From Vineibacter terrae (GTDB lineage Bacteria > Pseudomonadota > Alphaproteobacteria > Reyranellales > Reyranellaceae), in assembly GCF_008039615.1 (NCBI RefSeq), contig NZ_VDUZ01000041.1, forward strand, positions 1 through 64,000: 64,000 nucleotides of DNA, written 5' to 3'. Within the stretch, counting starts at the first letter, position 1. Every line of letters begins with the position of its first letter. A program made the translations under genes and the position numbers. Positions 18,204-27,136 of this stretch are shown piece by piece. Under the pieces are notes generated by a model that was not told where the DNA came from, did no database searches, and worked only from the letters and a program-made list of their open reading frames with translations.

Positions 18204-18935
18204 TCACGCTCTGCCTGCCGCGCCCTCATCCTGGCCGAAGCGCCCGGATCGCAGGAGTTCGAGCGTCGTTGTGTCGCCGTCAGCCGCATCGAGCGCGGGC
18301 CCGAGGCCGATCGGCGCAGGTGCGAGGTTGACGATCCGCGTGAACAACGCCCGGAAATCGCCGCCGTTCGTGCCGGCGCCGTGCAGCGGATCCTGATGGC
18401 TCGAGAATGCTGCATCCATCTCCGCCCAGTCGGCTGCGCTGAAAGTTTTCTCGGCGAGAGGCAAGACCACGTCTTCTTCGATCCGCATGTGCTTCCAGTG
18501 AAACGTCGCATAGCTTTCGACCGAATCAAGGAACGCGGCTGCAGCCGTCAGACACCTGATTCTGCCCCAGCCGGAATTGGACAAGGCGTCAGCATCGACC
18601 GGCACCGGTATCTCGACGCACTCCCGGTATTCAGCCAGTGCCCGCCCGAGATGAGCGAGACGGTTCTTTCCGTCACGATGCTGCGCTGCAAGCTCGTCCA
18701 ACGTCGGCGCCGCGTCGGGCGCATGCAGCCGCAGCAGCCGGAAGAGATAGGCGTCTTCCTTGGGATGATGGCATGCTTCGGGGAAGCCCTCGATGTAGGC
18801 GACCATCGCCTCGAGCAGGCGGAAATCGAGCGTGGCCCCTCGCTTCACCGCGTTCCTGGCAAGGTAGCGCAGACCGTGCAACACGGCCGCAAGCGAGCGA
18901 TGCTCGTCAAGGATGGTGAGTGTCGCCTTGTGCAT
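18204..18935 (-). CDS. Hemerythrin-domain protein
   Basis: A 243-residue four-helix hemerythrin-like protein. Iron-ligand candidates are visible: DEHRSL near the N-terminus, HHPKED (about 57-62), AAQHRDGKNRL, and FHWKHMRIEED (the HxxxE pair). It would hold a di-iron centre that binds O2 or NO or senses redox state. I choose the ATG at 18935, since GGAGGAGG lies just before it; the frame extends to 18953, where it would overlap the hemN stop. Third gene of the usp-hemN-hemerythrin run, consistent with a low-oxygen role. Confidence 0.83.
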   Translation of the reverse strand: MHKATLTILDEHRSLAAVLHGLRYLARNAVKRGATLDFRLLEAMVAYIEGFPEACHHPKEDAYLFRLLRLHAPDAAPTLDELAAQHRDGKNRLAHLGRALAEYRECVEIPVPVDADALSNSGWGRIRCLTAAAAFLDSVESYATFHWKHMRIEEDVVLPLAEKTFSAADWAEMDAAFSSHQDPLHGAGTNGGDFRALFTRIVNLAPAPIGLGPALDAADGDTTTLELLRSGRFGQDEGAAGRA

Positions 18936-18952
18936 GGCCTCCTCCGGCGCCA

Positions 18953-20305
18953 TCAGATGGCGCGCGAATGCCGGGCATCCGATGTTGGCAGGTGGTGATC
19001 GAATGCAGCGCAGATCAGCCGCACGGCCAAACGGCCAGCCTCGGTGACGCGCAACCGGCCATCCTGCAACGCGATCAGCCCTTCATCTGCAAACGACTGC
19101 AGCCGCCTGACATCGTCGTCGAAGATGTCTTCCGGCATCCCGTGCCGACGCGCGATATGCGGCAGATCGGCCTCGAATTCGCACATCAGGCGTTCGATGA
19201 CATCGGCGACCAGCAGATCGTTCGAAGTCATATGCACGCCCCGCGCCGTTGCATACCGCCGGTCGCGGATCGCGGCCTCATACGCGTCCAGAGCCCCCGT
19301 GTTCTGCGCCAACCCGCCGGGCAGGCTGGAGATCGCTGTGGCACCGATGCCGATGAACGTGTCCGCCTGGATGTCCGTATAGCCCTGGAAGTTGCGCCGC
19401 AGACGGCCCGTATCGGCTGCGATCGCCAACGGATCGCCAGGCAGGGCATAGTGATCGAGGCCGATCTGGCGATAGCCGGCCTTCGTCAATATCTCGGCCA
19501 CGAGGCAGGCCATGGCATGGCGCTGGCCCGTATCAGGCAGTGCCGCCTCATCGATGGCACGTTGCCGCTTGGCCATCCAAGGCACGTGCGCATAGCCGAA
19601 GACTGCAACGCGTGACGGCCTCAGGCGCACGGTCGTCGCCAGCGTCGCGGCCAGCGTTCCAAGCGTCTGGTGCGGCAGGCCATAGACCAGGTCGACGTTG
19701 ATGCGCTCGATGCCTGCGGTGCGCAGCATCCGCATGCAGTCCGCCGTCATGGCCTCGGGTTGGATTCGATTGATGCCGCGCTGCACCGCCGGATCGAAAT
19801 CCTGCACACCGATGCTGACGCGCGTCACGCCAGCCGCCGCGAGAATATCCACCAGGTCCGGTGTCACGTAGCGCGGATCAGTCTCGATGGAGATCTCGAC
19901 ATCGGACACTGGCGTGAAGCGGCTCATGACGTGGTTCACGATTCGGAGCAGCGCCTTGCCGCCGAGCTCCGTCGGCGTGCCGCCGCCAAGCTGCATCGCC
20001 ATCAGCTTTCTGCCCTCGCCCAGGTCGGCGGCCAGCAGGTCGAGCTCGCGCTCAAGCAACCCGGCGTATGCCTCGATCTGTGACAGCTGGCGGGCGACCC
20101 GCGTGTGGCAGGCGCAATACCAGCAGATCGACCGGCAGAACGGCACATGTGCGTATAGCGCGATCGGCTGGCCGCCCGGCAAGGTGCGCAGCCATTCACC
20201 GTAGATCGATCCGTCTACGCCGGCATGAAACTGTGCCGCCGTGGGATAGCTGGTATAGCGCGGCACGGCGCGCTCATACCGCTGCGGACTCGCCTGGTGC
20301 TGCAT
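18953..20305 (-). CDS. hemN: Oxygen-independent coproporphyrinogen III dehydrogenase
   Basis: A 450-residue radical-SAM enzyme that oxidatively decarboxylates coproporphyrinogen III to protoporphyrinogen IX without oxygen, in heme synthesis. The Fe-S cluster motif CxxxCxxCxC is present (C57, C61, C64, C66) in the context HVPFCRSICWYCAC. The SAM-binding LGGGTPTEL and the IETDPR and NVDLVYGLPHQT segments match true HemN rather than HemW. The length is normal. It lies 14 nt after usp in the same direction, and an FNR/FixK-type box upstream of usp suggests microaerobic induction. Confidence 0.93.
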   Translation of the reverse strand: MQHQASPQRYERAVPRYTSYPTAAQFHAGVDGSIYGEWLRTLPGGQPIALYAHVPFCRSICWYCACHTRVARQLSQIEAYAGLLERELDLLAADLGEGRKLMAMQLGGGTPTELGGKALLRIVNHVMSRFTPVSDVEISIETDPRYVTPDLVDILAAAGVTRVSIGVQDFDPAVQRGINRIQPEAMTADCMRMLRTAGIERINVDLVYGLPHQTLGTLAATLATTVRLRPSRVAVFGYAHVPWMAKRQRAIDEAALPDTGQRHAMACLVAEILTKAGYRQIGLDHYALPGDPLAIAADTGRLRRNFQGYTDIQADTFIGIGATAISSLPGGLAQNTGALDAYEAAIRDRRYATARGVHMTSNDLLVADVIERLMCEFEADLPHIARRHGMPEDIFDDDVRRLQSFADEGLIALQDGRLRVTEAGRLAVRLICAAFDHHLPTSDARHSRAI

Positions 20306-20319
20306 CCTTCACCCGCCGA

Positions 20320-20757
20320 TCAGCGATAGACGAGCACCGGAATCTTCGAATGGGTGAGCACCTTGATCGTCTCGCTGCCGACCAGCAGCGCCGCCAGGCC
20401 ATGCCGGCCGTGCGACGACATGGCGATCAGGTCACACCCCTCCTTGGCGGCGGTGTCGATGATAGCCTGATAGGTGTGCTCGTCCTTCACATGCAAAGTT
20501 GCGCATCGAACGCCTGCGGCTGCGACCTCCGCCTCGGCCGCCGAGAGATACCGCCCGGCGTGCTCGGCCGTAAGCCGCTCATACTCGGCCGGCGTAGCGG
20601 TCACGATCACGGGATCGACGGCCAAGACGTGAAAGGGCTCGGTGACCGTCATCACCGTCATCCGGGCCCCCAGCGCCTTGGCCAGCGCCGCGGCCTTGCC
20701 CACAGCGCTTGCCGAAAGCGGGGAACCGTCGATAGGAACGAGAATGTGCCGATACAT
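20320..20757 (-). CDS. Universal stress protein (UspA family)
   Basis: A 145-residue single-domain Usp with N-terminal HILVPIDGSPLS and C-terminal nucleotide-binding segment SSHGRHGLAALLVGS. It matches the G-2x-G-9x-G-S pattern except that the first Gly is Ser, which is common in the family. It is the first gene of a probable operon with hemN and the hemerythrin gene. Usp next to hemN under FNR-type control is typical of low-oxygen regulons in proteobacteria. Confidence 0.9.
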   Translation of the reverse strand: MYRHILVPIDGSPLSASAVGKAAALAKALGARMTVMTVTEPFHVLAVDPVIVTATPAEYERLTAEHAGRYLSAAEAEVAAAGVRCATLHVKDEHTYQAIIDTAAKEGCDLIAMSSHGRHGLAALLVGSETIKVLTHSKIPVLVYR

Positions 20758-20815
20758 GCGCCTCCCTCCCGCACGGATTTCGGTGCAAATCTAGCCCACA
20801 CGCGGATGGTGGACC

Positions 20816-20829
20816 TTGAGCTGCATCAA
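20816..20829 (-). promoter_or_regulatory. FNR/FixK-type box
   Basis: TTGAG-CTGC-ATCAA, one mismatch from the FNR/FixK consensus TTGAT-N4-ATCAA. Its centre is about 65 bp upstream of the usp start codon, suitable for activation of usp-hemN-hemerythrin on the minus strand. The functions of the genes downstream make it credible. Confidence 0.65.
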
Positions 20830-21013
20830 ATGCCCGCCATCTCTTGGCTGGGCTTGCCGCGCAGAAGGTCGAAGGCCGCGACCTCGCCGATGACCGACGT
20901 CTCGGTTCGGACCCGCCTCGGCCGACAGGTCGCCCTGGTTCATACGCAACAACAGCCGCCGGGGTCGGCCGCGGGCGCGAGCCCGGCTGCTGATTGTCAG
21001 ACGGCGCCCGGCG

Positions 21014-21436
21014 TCAGCCGATGAACCGCGACAGGATGGGATGCCGGGCGACGAAGCGCAGTCGAAACGCCAGCTCCTTCGGGGTCATCCTGCCGCCGTA
21101 GTGGCAATCGCACAGCAGGCGGTGCGCTTCGCCCGAAGTCAGCTCGAAGAAACGGGAGCCGTGGCCGAACGCGTCATTGCGCAGCCCCTCAGCCCTCAGG
21201 ACCGGGTCGCTCGCCGCCAGCGCCAGCGGTGAATCCGCGCTGCGCAAGCTCGCGCGCTGGTCGGGCGACAGGAATTCGATGCCCCGCAGCGGCCGCACGC
21301 ATCCACTGTGCGCATCGAGCAGCGCCGCCCATCGTTCCAGCTTCGCTCGCCGCGTCATGGCCGGTCTTGCGGCGTGCGTGTCCGCCGGGGACGTGGCCGC
21401 CATTGCGTCGATCTGGTCACGGGTTTTGAGTTCCAT
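21014..21436 (-). CDS. Hypothetical protein (140 residues)
   Basis: Not assigned to a family. The start is the ATG at 21436, with AGGAGG 7 nt upstream. The protein is helical, with a pair of cysteines in LLCDCHYGGRMTPKELAFRL and a conserved-looking RPLRGIEFLS segment. It has no signal peptide or membrane helix. It is transcribed in the same direction as usp, about 260 nt upstream of it; this placement may mean it belongs to the same low-oxygen gene set. Confidence 0.6.
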   Translation of the reverse strand: MELKTRDQIDAMAATSPADTHAARPAMTRRAKLERWAALLDAHSGCVRPLRGIEFLSPDQRASLRSADSPLALAASDPVLRAEGLRNDAFGHGSRFFELTSGEAHRLLCDCHYGGRMTPKELAFRLRFVARHPILSRFIG

Positions 21437-21888
21437 CGCAACCTCCTGCGCTTTTCCACGAGGCTGACGTGATGCTCCCCAAGGCACGGCCTCGCGTCCA
21501 ACGTGCTGGCGCTTCAGGCGCCGGTCGCCGTTCAGGGCCGCCTTGGATTGCTCTCGCTACCGATACCCGACGGCGACAGGTGCGGGATGCCGCTGCAACG
21601 CCAAGGACGCGCTGAAGTTCCCGACTCCTGCGAACTGAAGAACAAATCCGCCGGGCCGAGACGGGAACTTGCCCTGCTGGCTGAGCGCCACGACACCGTC
21701 GTCGGCAGCTCCAGGAAGGACGACCCGCGCGACGTGGCCCACGGCAGCTTCGACACGATGATGAGCGGAGGCGCAGGCGTCGTCAACAGTTGGAAGAACA
21801 AGCTCGAGACCGTCCTGGCGACCATCGCGCCGGCCGCGCGATTGGCGGAGAAGCATCGCAGGATCGCCAAGCCCGGATCCGCGCGCCA
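21437..21888. other. Intergenic stretch without a recognised gene
   Basis: ORFs of about 110-160 codons overlap on both strands, but none shows a family motif, a good start site or protein-like periodic structure. I see no repeat or RNA structure worth naming. Confidence 0.4.
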
Positions 21889-23133
21889 TCAGGCGCTTTC
21901 AGGCCACGGTCGGAGCCGGCGGGACGGGATGGCATGGACCACGCCCTCGGCGGCAAGCCGCTCGATGTCGGCGCCGCCGTAGCCCGCCCAGCGCGCCAGG
22001 ATCTCGGCGTTGTGCTCGCCAAGGTCCGGAGCGACGAGGCCGGTCGCCTGCGGAAACGCCGAGAAGTTCAGCGGGCTGCCCGGCACCTGGAAGCGCCCCA
22101 GCACCGGGTCGTTGACATCGCGGATCGTGCCGCGCGCCAGCAGGTGCGGATTGCGCATCGCCTGCGCGACGCTCAACACCGGCGCGCAGGGCACCCGGCT
22201 GCGGCGCAGCACGTCCAGCGCCGCCTCGTCGCTGGGCTGCGCCGTGAGCCAGGCCTCGATGATCGCCACCAGCGCGTCGCGGTTCGCCATGCGCGCCGCG
22301 TTCTCGGCAAATCGCGGATCGGTCTGCAGATCCTCCCGCCCCATGGCGACGGTCAGCCGCCGCCACATGTCATCGCTGACCGGCACCACCATCATGTAGC
22401 CGTCGCGCGACCGGAACACGCCCAGCGGCGCCAGCTGCGTGTGGTAGCGGCCGGTGCGGTGCGGATGGACCGTGCCGCCGCTGGCGCTGTGCAGCTCGAC
22501 CGACAGGCCGTGCGTGTGGAAGTAGAAGTCGATCAGGGAGATATCGAGATACTGGCCGGTCCCGCCCGGGCCGCGCCGCCAGTAGAGCGCCGCGTTGATG
22601 GCCGCCAGGGCGCTGATGCCGGCGCCGACATCGCCGACGGCGATGCCGGTCAACGGCGGCGCCTCGTCCGGCTCGCCGATCATCGAGGTGACGCCGGTAT
22701 AGGCCTGCGCGATGAAGTCGAAGCCCGGCTGCTCGGCCAACGGGCCGCTTTGCCCGAAGGCCGAGATCGAGCACATGATGATCTGGGGATTGATGGCGTG
22801 CACCACCTCCCAGCCCAGCCCCATCCTGCCGATCACGCCCGGCGAGAAGTTCTCCACCACCACGTCGATCTTCGGCAGCATCGCCTTCAGGGCCTCGATC
22901 GCCGCCGGCTTGCGCAGATCAAGGCAGAGGCTCTTCTTCCCAAGATTGTGCTGCACGAAATAGGCGCTGCGCCCGTCCCTGATCAGCGGCAGGGCACGCG
23001 CCTGGTCGCCCTTCGGCGCAAGCTCGACCTTGATGACCTCGGCGCCCAGCTCGGCCATCTGCCGGGTCGCGACCGGCCCGGCGATGTATTGCGTGAAGTC
23101 GAGGACCGTGACCCCTTCGAGCGGTCCCTTCAC
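21889..23133 (-). CDS. CaiB/BaiF-type CoA-transferase (class III)
   Basis: A 414-residue family III CoA-transferase. The N-terminal LEGVTVLDFTQYIAGP and GAEVIKVELAPKGD segments and the catalytic-Asp region GQYLDISLID are characteristic; the Asp forms the acyl anhydride/CoA thioester intermediate. It moves CoA between carboxylic acids, with an unknown substrate. Its ATG overlaps the stop of the upstream amidohydrolase by 4 nt, so the two are translated together and likely act on the same acid. Confidence 0.9.
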   Translation of the reverse strand: MKGPLEGVTVLDFTQYIAGPVATRQMAELGAEVIKVELAPKGDQARALPLIRDGRSAYFVQHNLGKKSLCLDLRKPAAIEALKAMLPKIDVVVENFSPGVIGRMGLGWEVVHAINPQIIMCSISAFGQSGPLAEQPGFDFIAQAYTGVTSMIGEPDEAPPLTGIAVGDVGAGISALAAINAALYWRRGPGGTGQYLDISLIDFYFHTHGLSVELHSASGGTVHPHRTGRYHTQLAPLGVFRSRDGYMMVVPVSDDMWRRLTVAMGREDLQTDPRFAENAARMANRDALVAIIEAWLTAQPSDEAALDVLRRSRVPCAPVLSVAQAMRNPHLLARGTIRDVNDPVLGRFQVPGSPLNFSAFPQATGLVAPDLGEHNAEILARWAGYGGADIERLAAEGVVHAIPSRRLRPWPESA

Positions 23134-24833
23134 GTCCCGCCCCGCACCAGCTTGCCCGGCAGCGCCTCCGTCGCCTCGCCGTCCTGCCGCGTCACCGCAC
23201 CTGACACGATGGTGACGTCATAGCCGTCGGCCCGCTGCACCAGCCGGCGGCCACCGGCCGGCAGGTCTCGCACCATCTCCGGCGCGCGCAGGGTCAGCCC
23301 ATCGAAGTCGATGACATTGAGGTCGCCCTTGCGCCCTGGCGCCAGCACGCCGCGATCGGCAAGGCCATAGAGCGCCGCGGTGCCGCTGGTCTGCTGGCGC
23401 ACCACCTCCTCCAGCGCCAGCTTCGGGCCCCGCCGGCGGTCGCGCGCCCAGTGGGTCAGCATGTAGGTCGGCGTGCTGCCGTCGCAGATCAGCCCGCAAT
23501 GGGCACCACCGTCGGAGAGCCCGAGCAAGGTGTTGGGATGCGCCATCATGGCGGCGATATCGGCGTGGTCACCGGCGGCGTAGTTGAAGGCCGGCATGAA
23601 CAGGAGCTCCTGCCCATCGCGCTCGAGGAGCATGTCGTAGGCGACCTCGGCCGGGTCACGGCCCTCGCGCCGGCCGATCGCCTCGGCGCTCAGCTCGGGC
23701 GGCGGCTCGTAGTCAGGCGGGTCGCCCAGCCGGAACATGCGGTCGAAGCGCTGCGTCACCGTCCGCATGATGTCGCTTCTGTGGCTCACCCGCTCCCCGA
23801 CGATCGCGTCGCGCACGGCCGGATCGCGCATCCGCGCGACCCGGTCCGCCAGCGGCAGCTCGGCAATCGCCCGGTACGCCTGCCTGGACACGAACGGGTG
23901 CAGGCTGCTCTCCAGGCCCAGCATGAAGCCGATCGGCCGGCCGGCCACCTGCGCCAGCAGCGGCTCGTTCTCCTCGCTGGCGCGCTTCGTCGCCGCCAGG
24001 ATGCGCTTCCACTTGTCGGGATCGTCATTGAACTGCACCAGCAGGAACCACACCGGCCGTCCACTGATGCGCTGCAGGCGCCGCATCCAGGCGATCTCAT
24101 CGTCGACGTCGCGGAAGTCGACGTTGACACCGATCGCCCCCTTGCCGGCGCGGCGCAGACCCGCCGAAATGCCGATCAACTCATCGACCGCGACCTCATA
24201 GCCGGGGATGTGGTTGCCGTGCTTGTCGCGGTGCACGTTCGTGCGCGAGCTGGTGAAGCCCAGCGCCCCTGCCGACATGGCCTCGGCCGCCAGATCCGCC
24301 ATGCGCGCGATCTCGTCGGGCATCGCCGGAGCGTTGGTCGCGCCGCGCTCGCCCATGACATAGGCGCGCAACGCGCCGTGCGGCAGCTGGGCGCCGATAT
24401 CGATCGCGCGCGGCATGCGGTCGAGTACATCGAGATATTCCGGAAAGCTTTCCCAGCCCCAGGGAATGCCCTCCGAGAGGGCCGTGCCGGGGATGTCCTC
24501 GACACCCTCCATCACGCCGATCAGCCATTCGTGCCGGTCGCGCTGCACCGGGGCGAAACCGACGCCGCAATTGCCCATCACGATCGTGGTGACCCCATGC
24601 CATGACGACGGCGCCAGCCACGGGTCCCAGGTCGCCTGGCCGTCGTAGTGGGTGTGAATGTCGACGAAGCCCGGCGTCACGAGACGGCCGGCGGCCGCGA
24701 TCTCGCGGCGTCCGGGGCCGGCCTTGCCGCCGACCTGCACGATGCGGTCGCCATTGAGCGCCACGTCGCCATGGAAGGCTGCCGCTCCTGTTCCGTCGAC
24801 GATCAGGCCGTCGCGAATCACCATGTCGTGCAC
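23130..24833 (-). CDS. Amidohydrolase, N-acyl-D-amino-acid deacylase family
   Basis: A 567-residue metal-dependent amidohydrolase of the D-aminoacylase type. The metal motif [14 protein letters not shown] lies near residue 60, and the later SDGGAHCG region and FMLGLESS segment fit the family. The start is GTG at 24833 (giving [16 protein letters not shown], the usual beginning), with GGGAGGAG three bases upstream. It would hydrolyse an N-acyl or cyclic amide bond in the cytoplasm. It is first in the operon with the CoA-transferase and divergent from the hydantoinase genes, so the three enzymes may share a substrate class. Confidence 0.85.
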   Translation of the reverse strand: MHDMVIRDGLIVDGTGAAAFHGDVALNGDRIVQVGGKAGPGRREIAAAGRLVTPGFVDIHTHYDGQATWDPWLAPSSWHGVTTIVMGNCGVGFAPVQRDRHEWLIGVMEGVEDIPGTALSEGIPWGWESFPEYLDVLDRMPRAIDIGAQLPHGALRAYVMGERGATNAPAMPDEIARMADLAAEAMSAGALGFTSSRTNVHRDKHGNHIPGYEVAVDELIGISAGLRRAGKGAIGVNVDFRDVDDEIAWMRRLQRISGRPVWFLLVQFNDDPDKWKRILAATKRASEENEPLLAQVAGRPIGFMLGLESSLHPFVSRQAYRAIAELPLADRVARMRDPAVRDAIVGERVSHRSDIMRTVTQRFDRMFRLGDPPDYEPPPELSAEAIGRREGRDPAEVAYDMLLERDGQELLFMPAFNYAAGDHADIAAMMAHPNTLLGLSDGGAHCGLICDGSTPTYMLTHWARDRRRGPKLALEEVVRQQTSGTAALYGLADRGVLAPGRKGDLNVIDFDGLTLRAPEMVRDLPAGGRRLVQRADGYDVTIVSGAVTRQDGEATEALPGKLVRGGT

Positions 24834-25040
24834 GGGCTCCTCCCATTCGGTTCGTCTATCGCTGTCAACAGTACCGCATCCACCGGTCCGCGCTGTGCGC
24901 AAGGGCGCAGGTCAGACGTGCCCAATCAGCATTGGCGCATGCGGTGCAGTCCGACAGGATCGATGGCGCGTCGGCCTGAAACCGGGGCAAGCAGCCGGGA
25001 CGCGCCGCGCCACGCATAAGATGCACGTCGGAGGGAGTTT

Positions 25041-27134
25041 GTGAGCTATCGCCTGGGTGTCGATATCGGGGGAACCTTCACCGATCTTGCGCTGTTCGAC
25101 GAGCGCAATTCCGCAATGACCATCCACAAATTGCTGACCACGCCGGACGATCCCGCCAGGGCCGTGCTGCAGGGCGTGCACGAGCTGCTGGAGATGGCCG
25201 GCGCGCCGATCGAGCACGTCACGGCGCTGATCCACGGCACCACGCTCATCACCAACGCCGTGATCGAGCGCAAGGGCAGCCGGTGCGCGATGCTGACGAC
25301 GGCCGGCTTTCGCGACGTGCTGGATATCGGCATCGAGAACCGGTACGACCAGTTCGACATGCGGCTGAAGTACCCTCGGCCGCTGGTCGAGCGCACGCTG
25401 CAGCTCGAGGTCAACGAGCGTGTCGGCCCGGACGGCGAGATCCGCCGCCCGCTCGACGAGGACGAGGTGCGCAGCGTGGTCGCCCGTGCGGTCGAGCGCG
25501 GCGCCGAAAGCCTCGCGGTCTGCCTGCTGCACGCCTACGTCCAGCCAGCCCACGAGAACCGCATTCGCGCCATTGTCAAAGGCGCATTCCCCGACCTGCC
25601 GGTCTCGACCTCGGCCGAGGTGCTGCCGTTCATGCGCGAGTTCGAGCGCTGGACGACGACGACGATCAACGCCTACACTCAGCGGATGGCCGATACCTAC
25701 CTGCGGCGCCTGGAAGACGGGCTCGCCGGCATGCGCTTCGCCGGCCAGTTCTACATCATGGCTTCCAATGGCGGCACGGTGACACCTGCGACGGCAAGGC
25801 GCTTTCCCGTCCGCCTGCTGGAGTCCGGCCCGGCCGCCGGCGTGCTGATGTCGAGCCACCTCGGCCGGCTGCTGGAAGCACCCAACCTGCTCTCCTTCGA
25901 CATGGGCGGCACGACGGCCAAAGGCGCGCTGGTCATCGGCGGCGAGCCGCAGAAGAAATACGAGCTGGAAGTCGCGCATGTGCATGAGCACAAGGCCGGC
26001 AGCGGCTTCACCGTCAAGATCCCTGTTATCGACATGGTGGAGATCGGGGCCGGCGGCGGCAGCATCGCCGACATCGACGAGCGCGGCGTCATCCGGGTGG
26101 GGCCACGCAGCGCCGGCGCCGTGCCGGGCCCGGCATGCTACGGCCGCGGCGGGACCGAGCCGACGATCACCGACGCCAACGTGCTGCTCGGCTTCCTCGA
26201 TCCGGCATTCTTCCTGGGCGGGCGCATGCGGCTCGACCTGGAGGCCGCGGGCATCGCGATGCGGCAGCGCCTGGCCGAACCGCTGGGTGTCTCGCTGATG
26301 CGCGCCGCCTGGGGCGTGCACCAGACGGTCAACGAGAACATGGCGCAGGCGTTCCGCCTGCACGCCTCCGAACGCGGCTACGACTACCGCAATTTCACCA
26401 TGACCGCCTTCGGCGGGTGCGGCCCGATCCACGCCGCGCGCATCGCCCGCATCCTGCACATACCGCGTGTGATCTTCCCCGTCGGCGCCGGTGTCATGTC
26501 GGCCTTCGGGCTGCTGGTGAGCCCGCTGTCGTTCGAAACCGTCCGTTCGCATCCGCTGGCCGTGGATCGCCTGACCGACCATGACCTCGCCGCTGCGTTT
26601 GCCGCCCCGATCGCCGAGGCCACGTCCTTCCTCGACCGTGCCGGCGTCCCGGCGCGCGACATCAGGGTGAAACGCCGCCTCGACATGCGCTATCGCGGCC
26701 AGGGCTACGAGATCGAGGTGGTCCTGCCGGATCCGGACGGGCGCCTGACCGGCGTTGCCGACCTGCCGGACCTGTTCAGCCACGAGTACGCGCGCATCTT
26801 CTCTGCCGCCCAGCTGAACGAGCCGCTGGAGATCGTGAACCTCAAGGTCGAGGCGCTCGGTCCGCGACCGGCGATGGCCAAGGGCTGCCATCTCGCGGGC
26901 ATCGAGGGCGGGGCTCGGCTGAAGGGCAGCAGGCGGGTCTACCGGCCGGAGGCCGACGACCTCGTCGACTGTCCGGTCTACGACCGCTATGCGTTGCAGC
27001 CCGGTGACGTGGTCGCCGGGTCGGCGCTGATCGAGGAGCGGGAATCCACCTGCGTCATCAATTCGGGCGACGCGGTACGCGTCGATGCCGATCTGAACCT
27101 GATCGCCGACATTGCCCTCTCCGGAAGGAACTGA
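25041..27134 (+). CDS. Hydantoinase/oxoprolinase subunit A (HyuA-like)
   Basis: A 697-residue HyuA/OxoA-family subunit with the actin-like ATP-binding signature YRLGVDIGGTFTDLALF at the N-terminus, ALIHGTTLITNAVIERKG and the second phosphate loop SFDMGGTTAKG. The family includes N-methylhydantoinase, 5-oxoprolinase and the acetone/acetophenone carboxylases; the exact reaction cannot be told from sequence. The start is GTG at 25041 after GGAGGGAG. The B subunit gene follows after 2 nt. Confidence 0.9.
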   Translation: MSYRLGVDIGGTFTDLALFDERNSAMTIHKLLTTPDDPARAVLQGVHELLEMAGAPIEHVTALIHGTTLITNAVIERKGSRCAMLTTAGFRDVLDIGIENRYDQFDMRLKYPRPLVERTLQLEVNERVGPDGEIRRPLDEDEVRSVVARAVERGAESLAVCLLHAYVQPAHENRIRAIVKGAFPDLPVSTSAEVLPFMREFERWTTTTINAYTQRMADTYLRRLEDGLAGMRFAGQFYIMASNGGTVTPATARRFPVRLLESGPAAGVLMSSHLGRLLEAPNLLSFDMGGTTAKGALVIGGEPQKKYELEVAHVHEHKAGSGFTVKIPVIDMVEIGAGGGSIADIDERGVIRVGPRSAGAVPGPACYGRGGTEPTITDANVLLGFLDPAFFLGGRMRLDLEAAGIAMRQRLAEPLGVSLMRAAWGVHQTVNENMAQAFRLHASERGYDYRNFTMTAFGGCGPIHAARIARILHIPRVIFPVGAGVMSAFGLLVSPLSFETVRSHPLAVDRLTDHDLAAAFAAPIAEATSFLDRAGVPARDIRVKRRLDMRYRGQGYEIEVVLPDPDGRLTGVADLPDLFSHEYARIFSAAQLNEPLEIVNLKVEALGPRPAMAKGCHLAGIEGGARLKGSRRVYRPEADDLVDCPVYDRYALQPGDVVAGSALIEERESTCVINSGDAVRVDADLNLIADIALSGRN

Positions 27135-27136
27135 GC

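Noticed and set aside
21503-21982. 159-codon plus-strand ORF
   Set aside because: It overlaps the CoA-transferase end on the other strand and has no recognisable domain or start site.
24912-26891. Long minus-strand ORF of 659 codons opposite hyuA
   Set aside because: Antisense shadow created by codon bias in high-GC DNA; no family motifs, while the plus strand encodes a clear HyuA.
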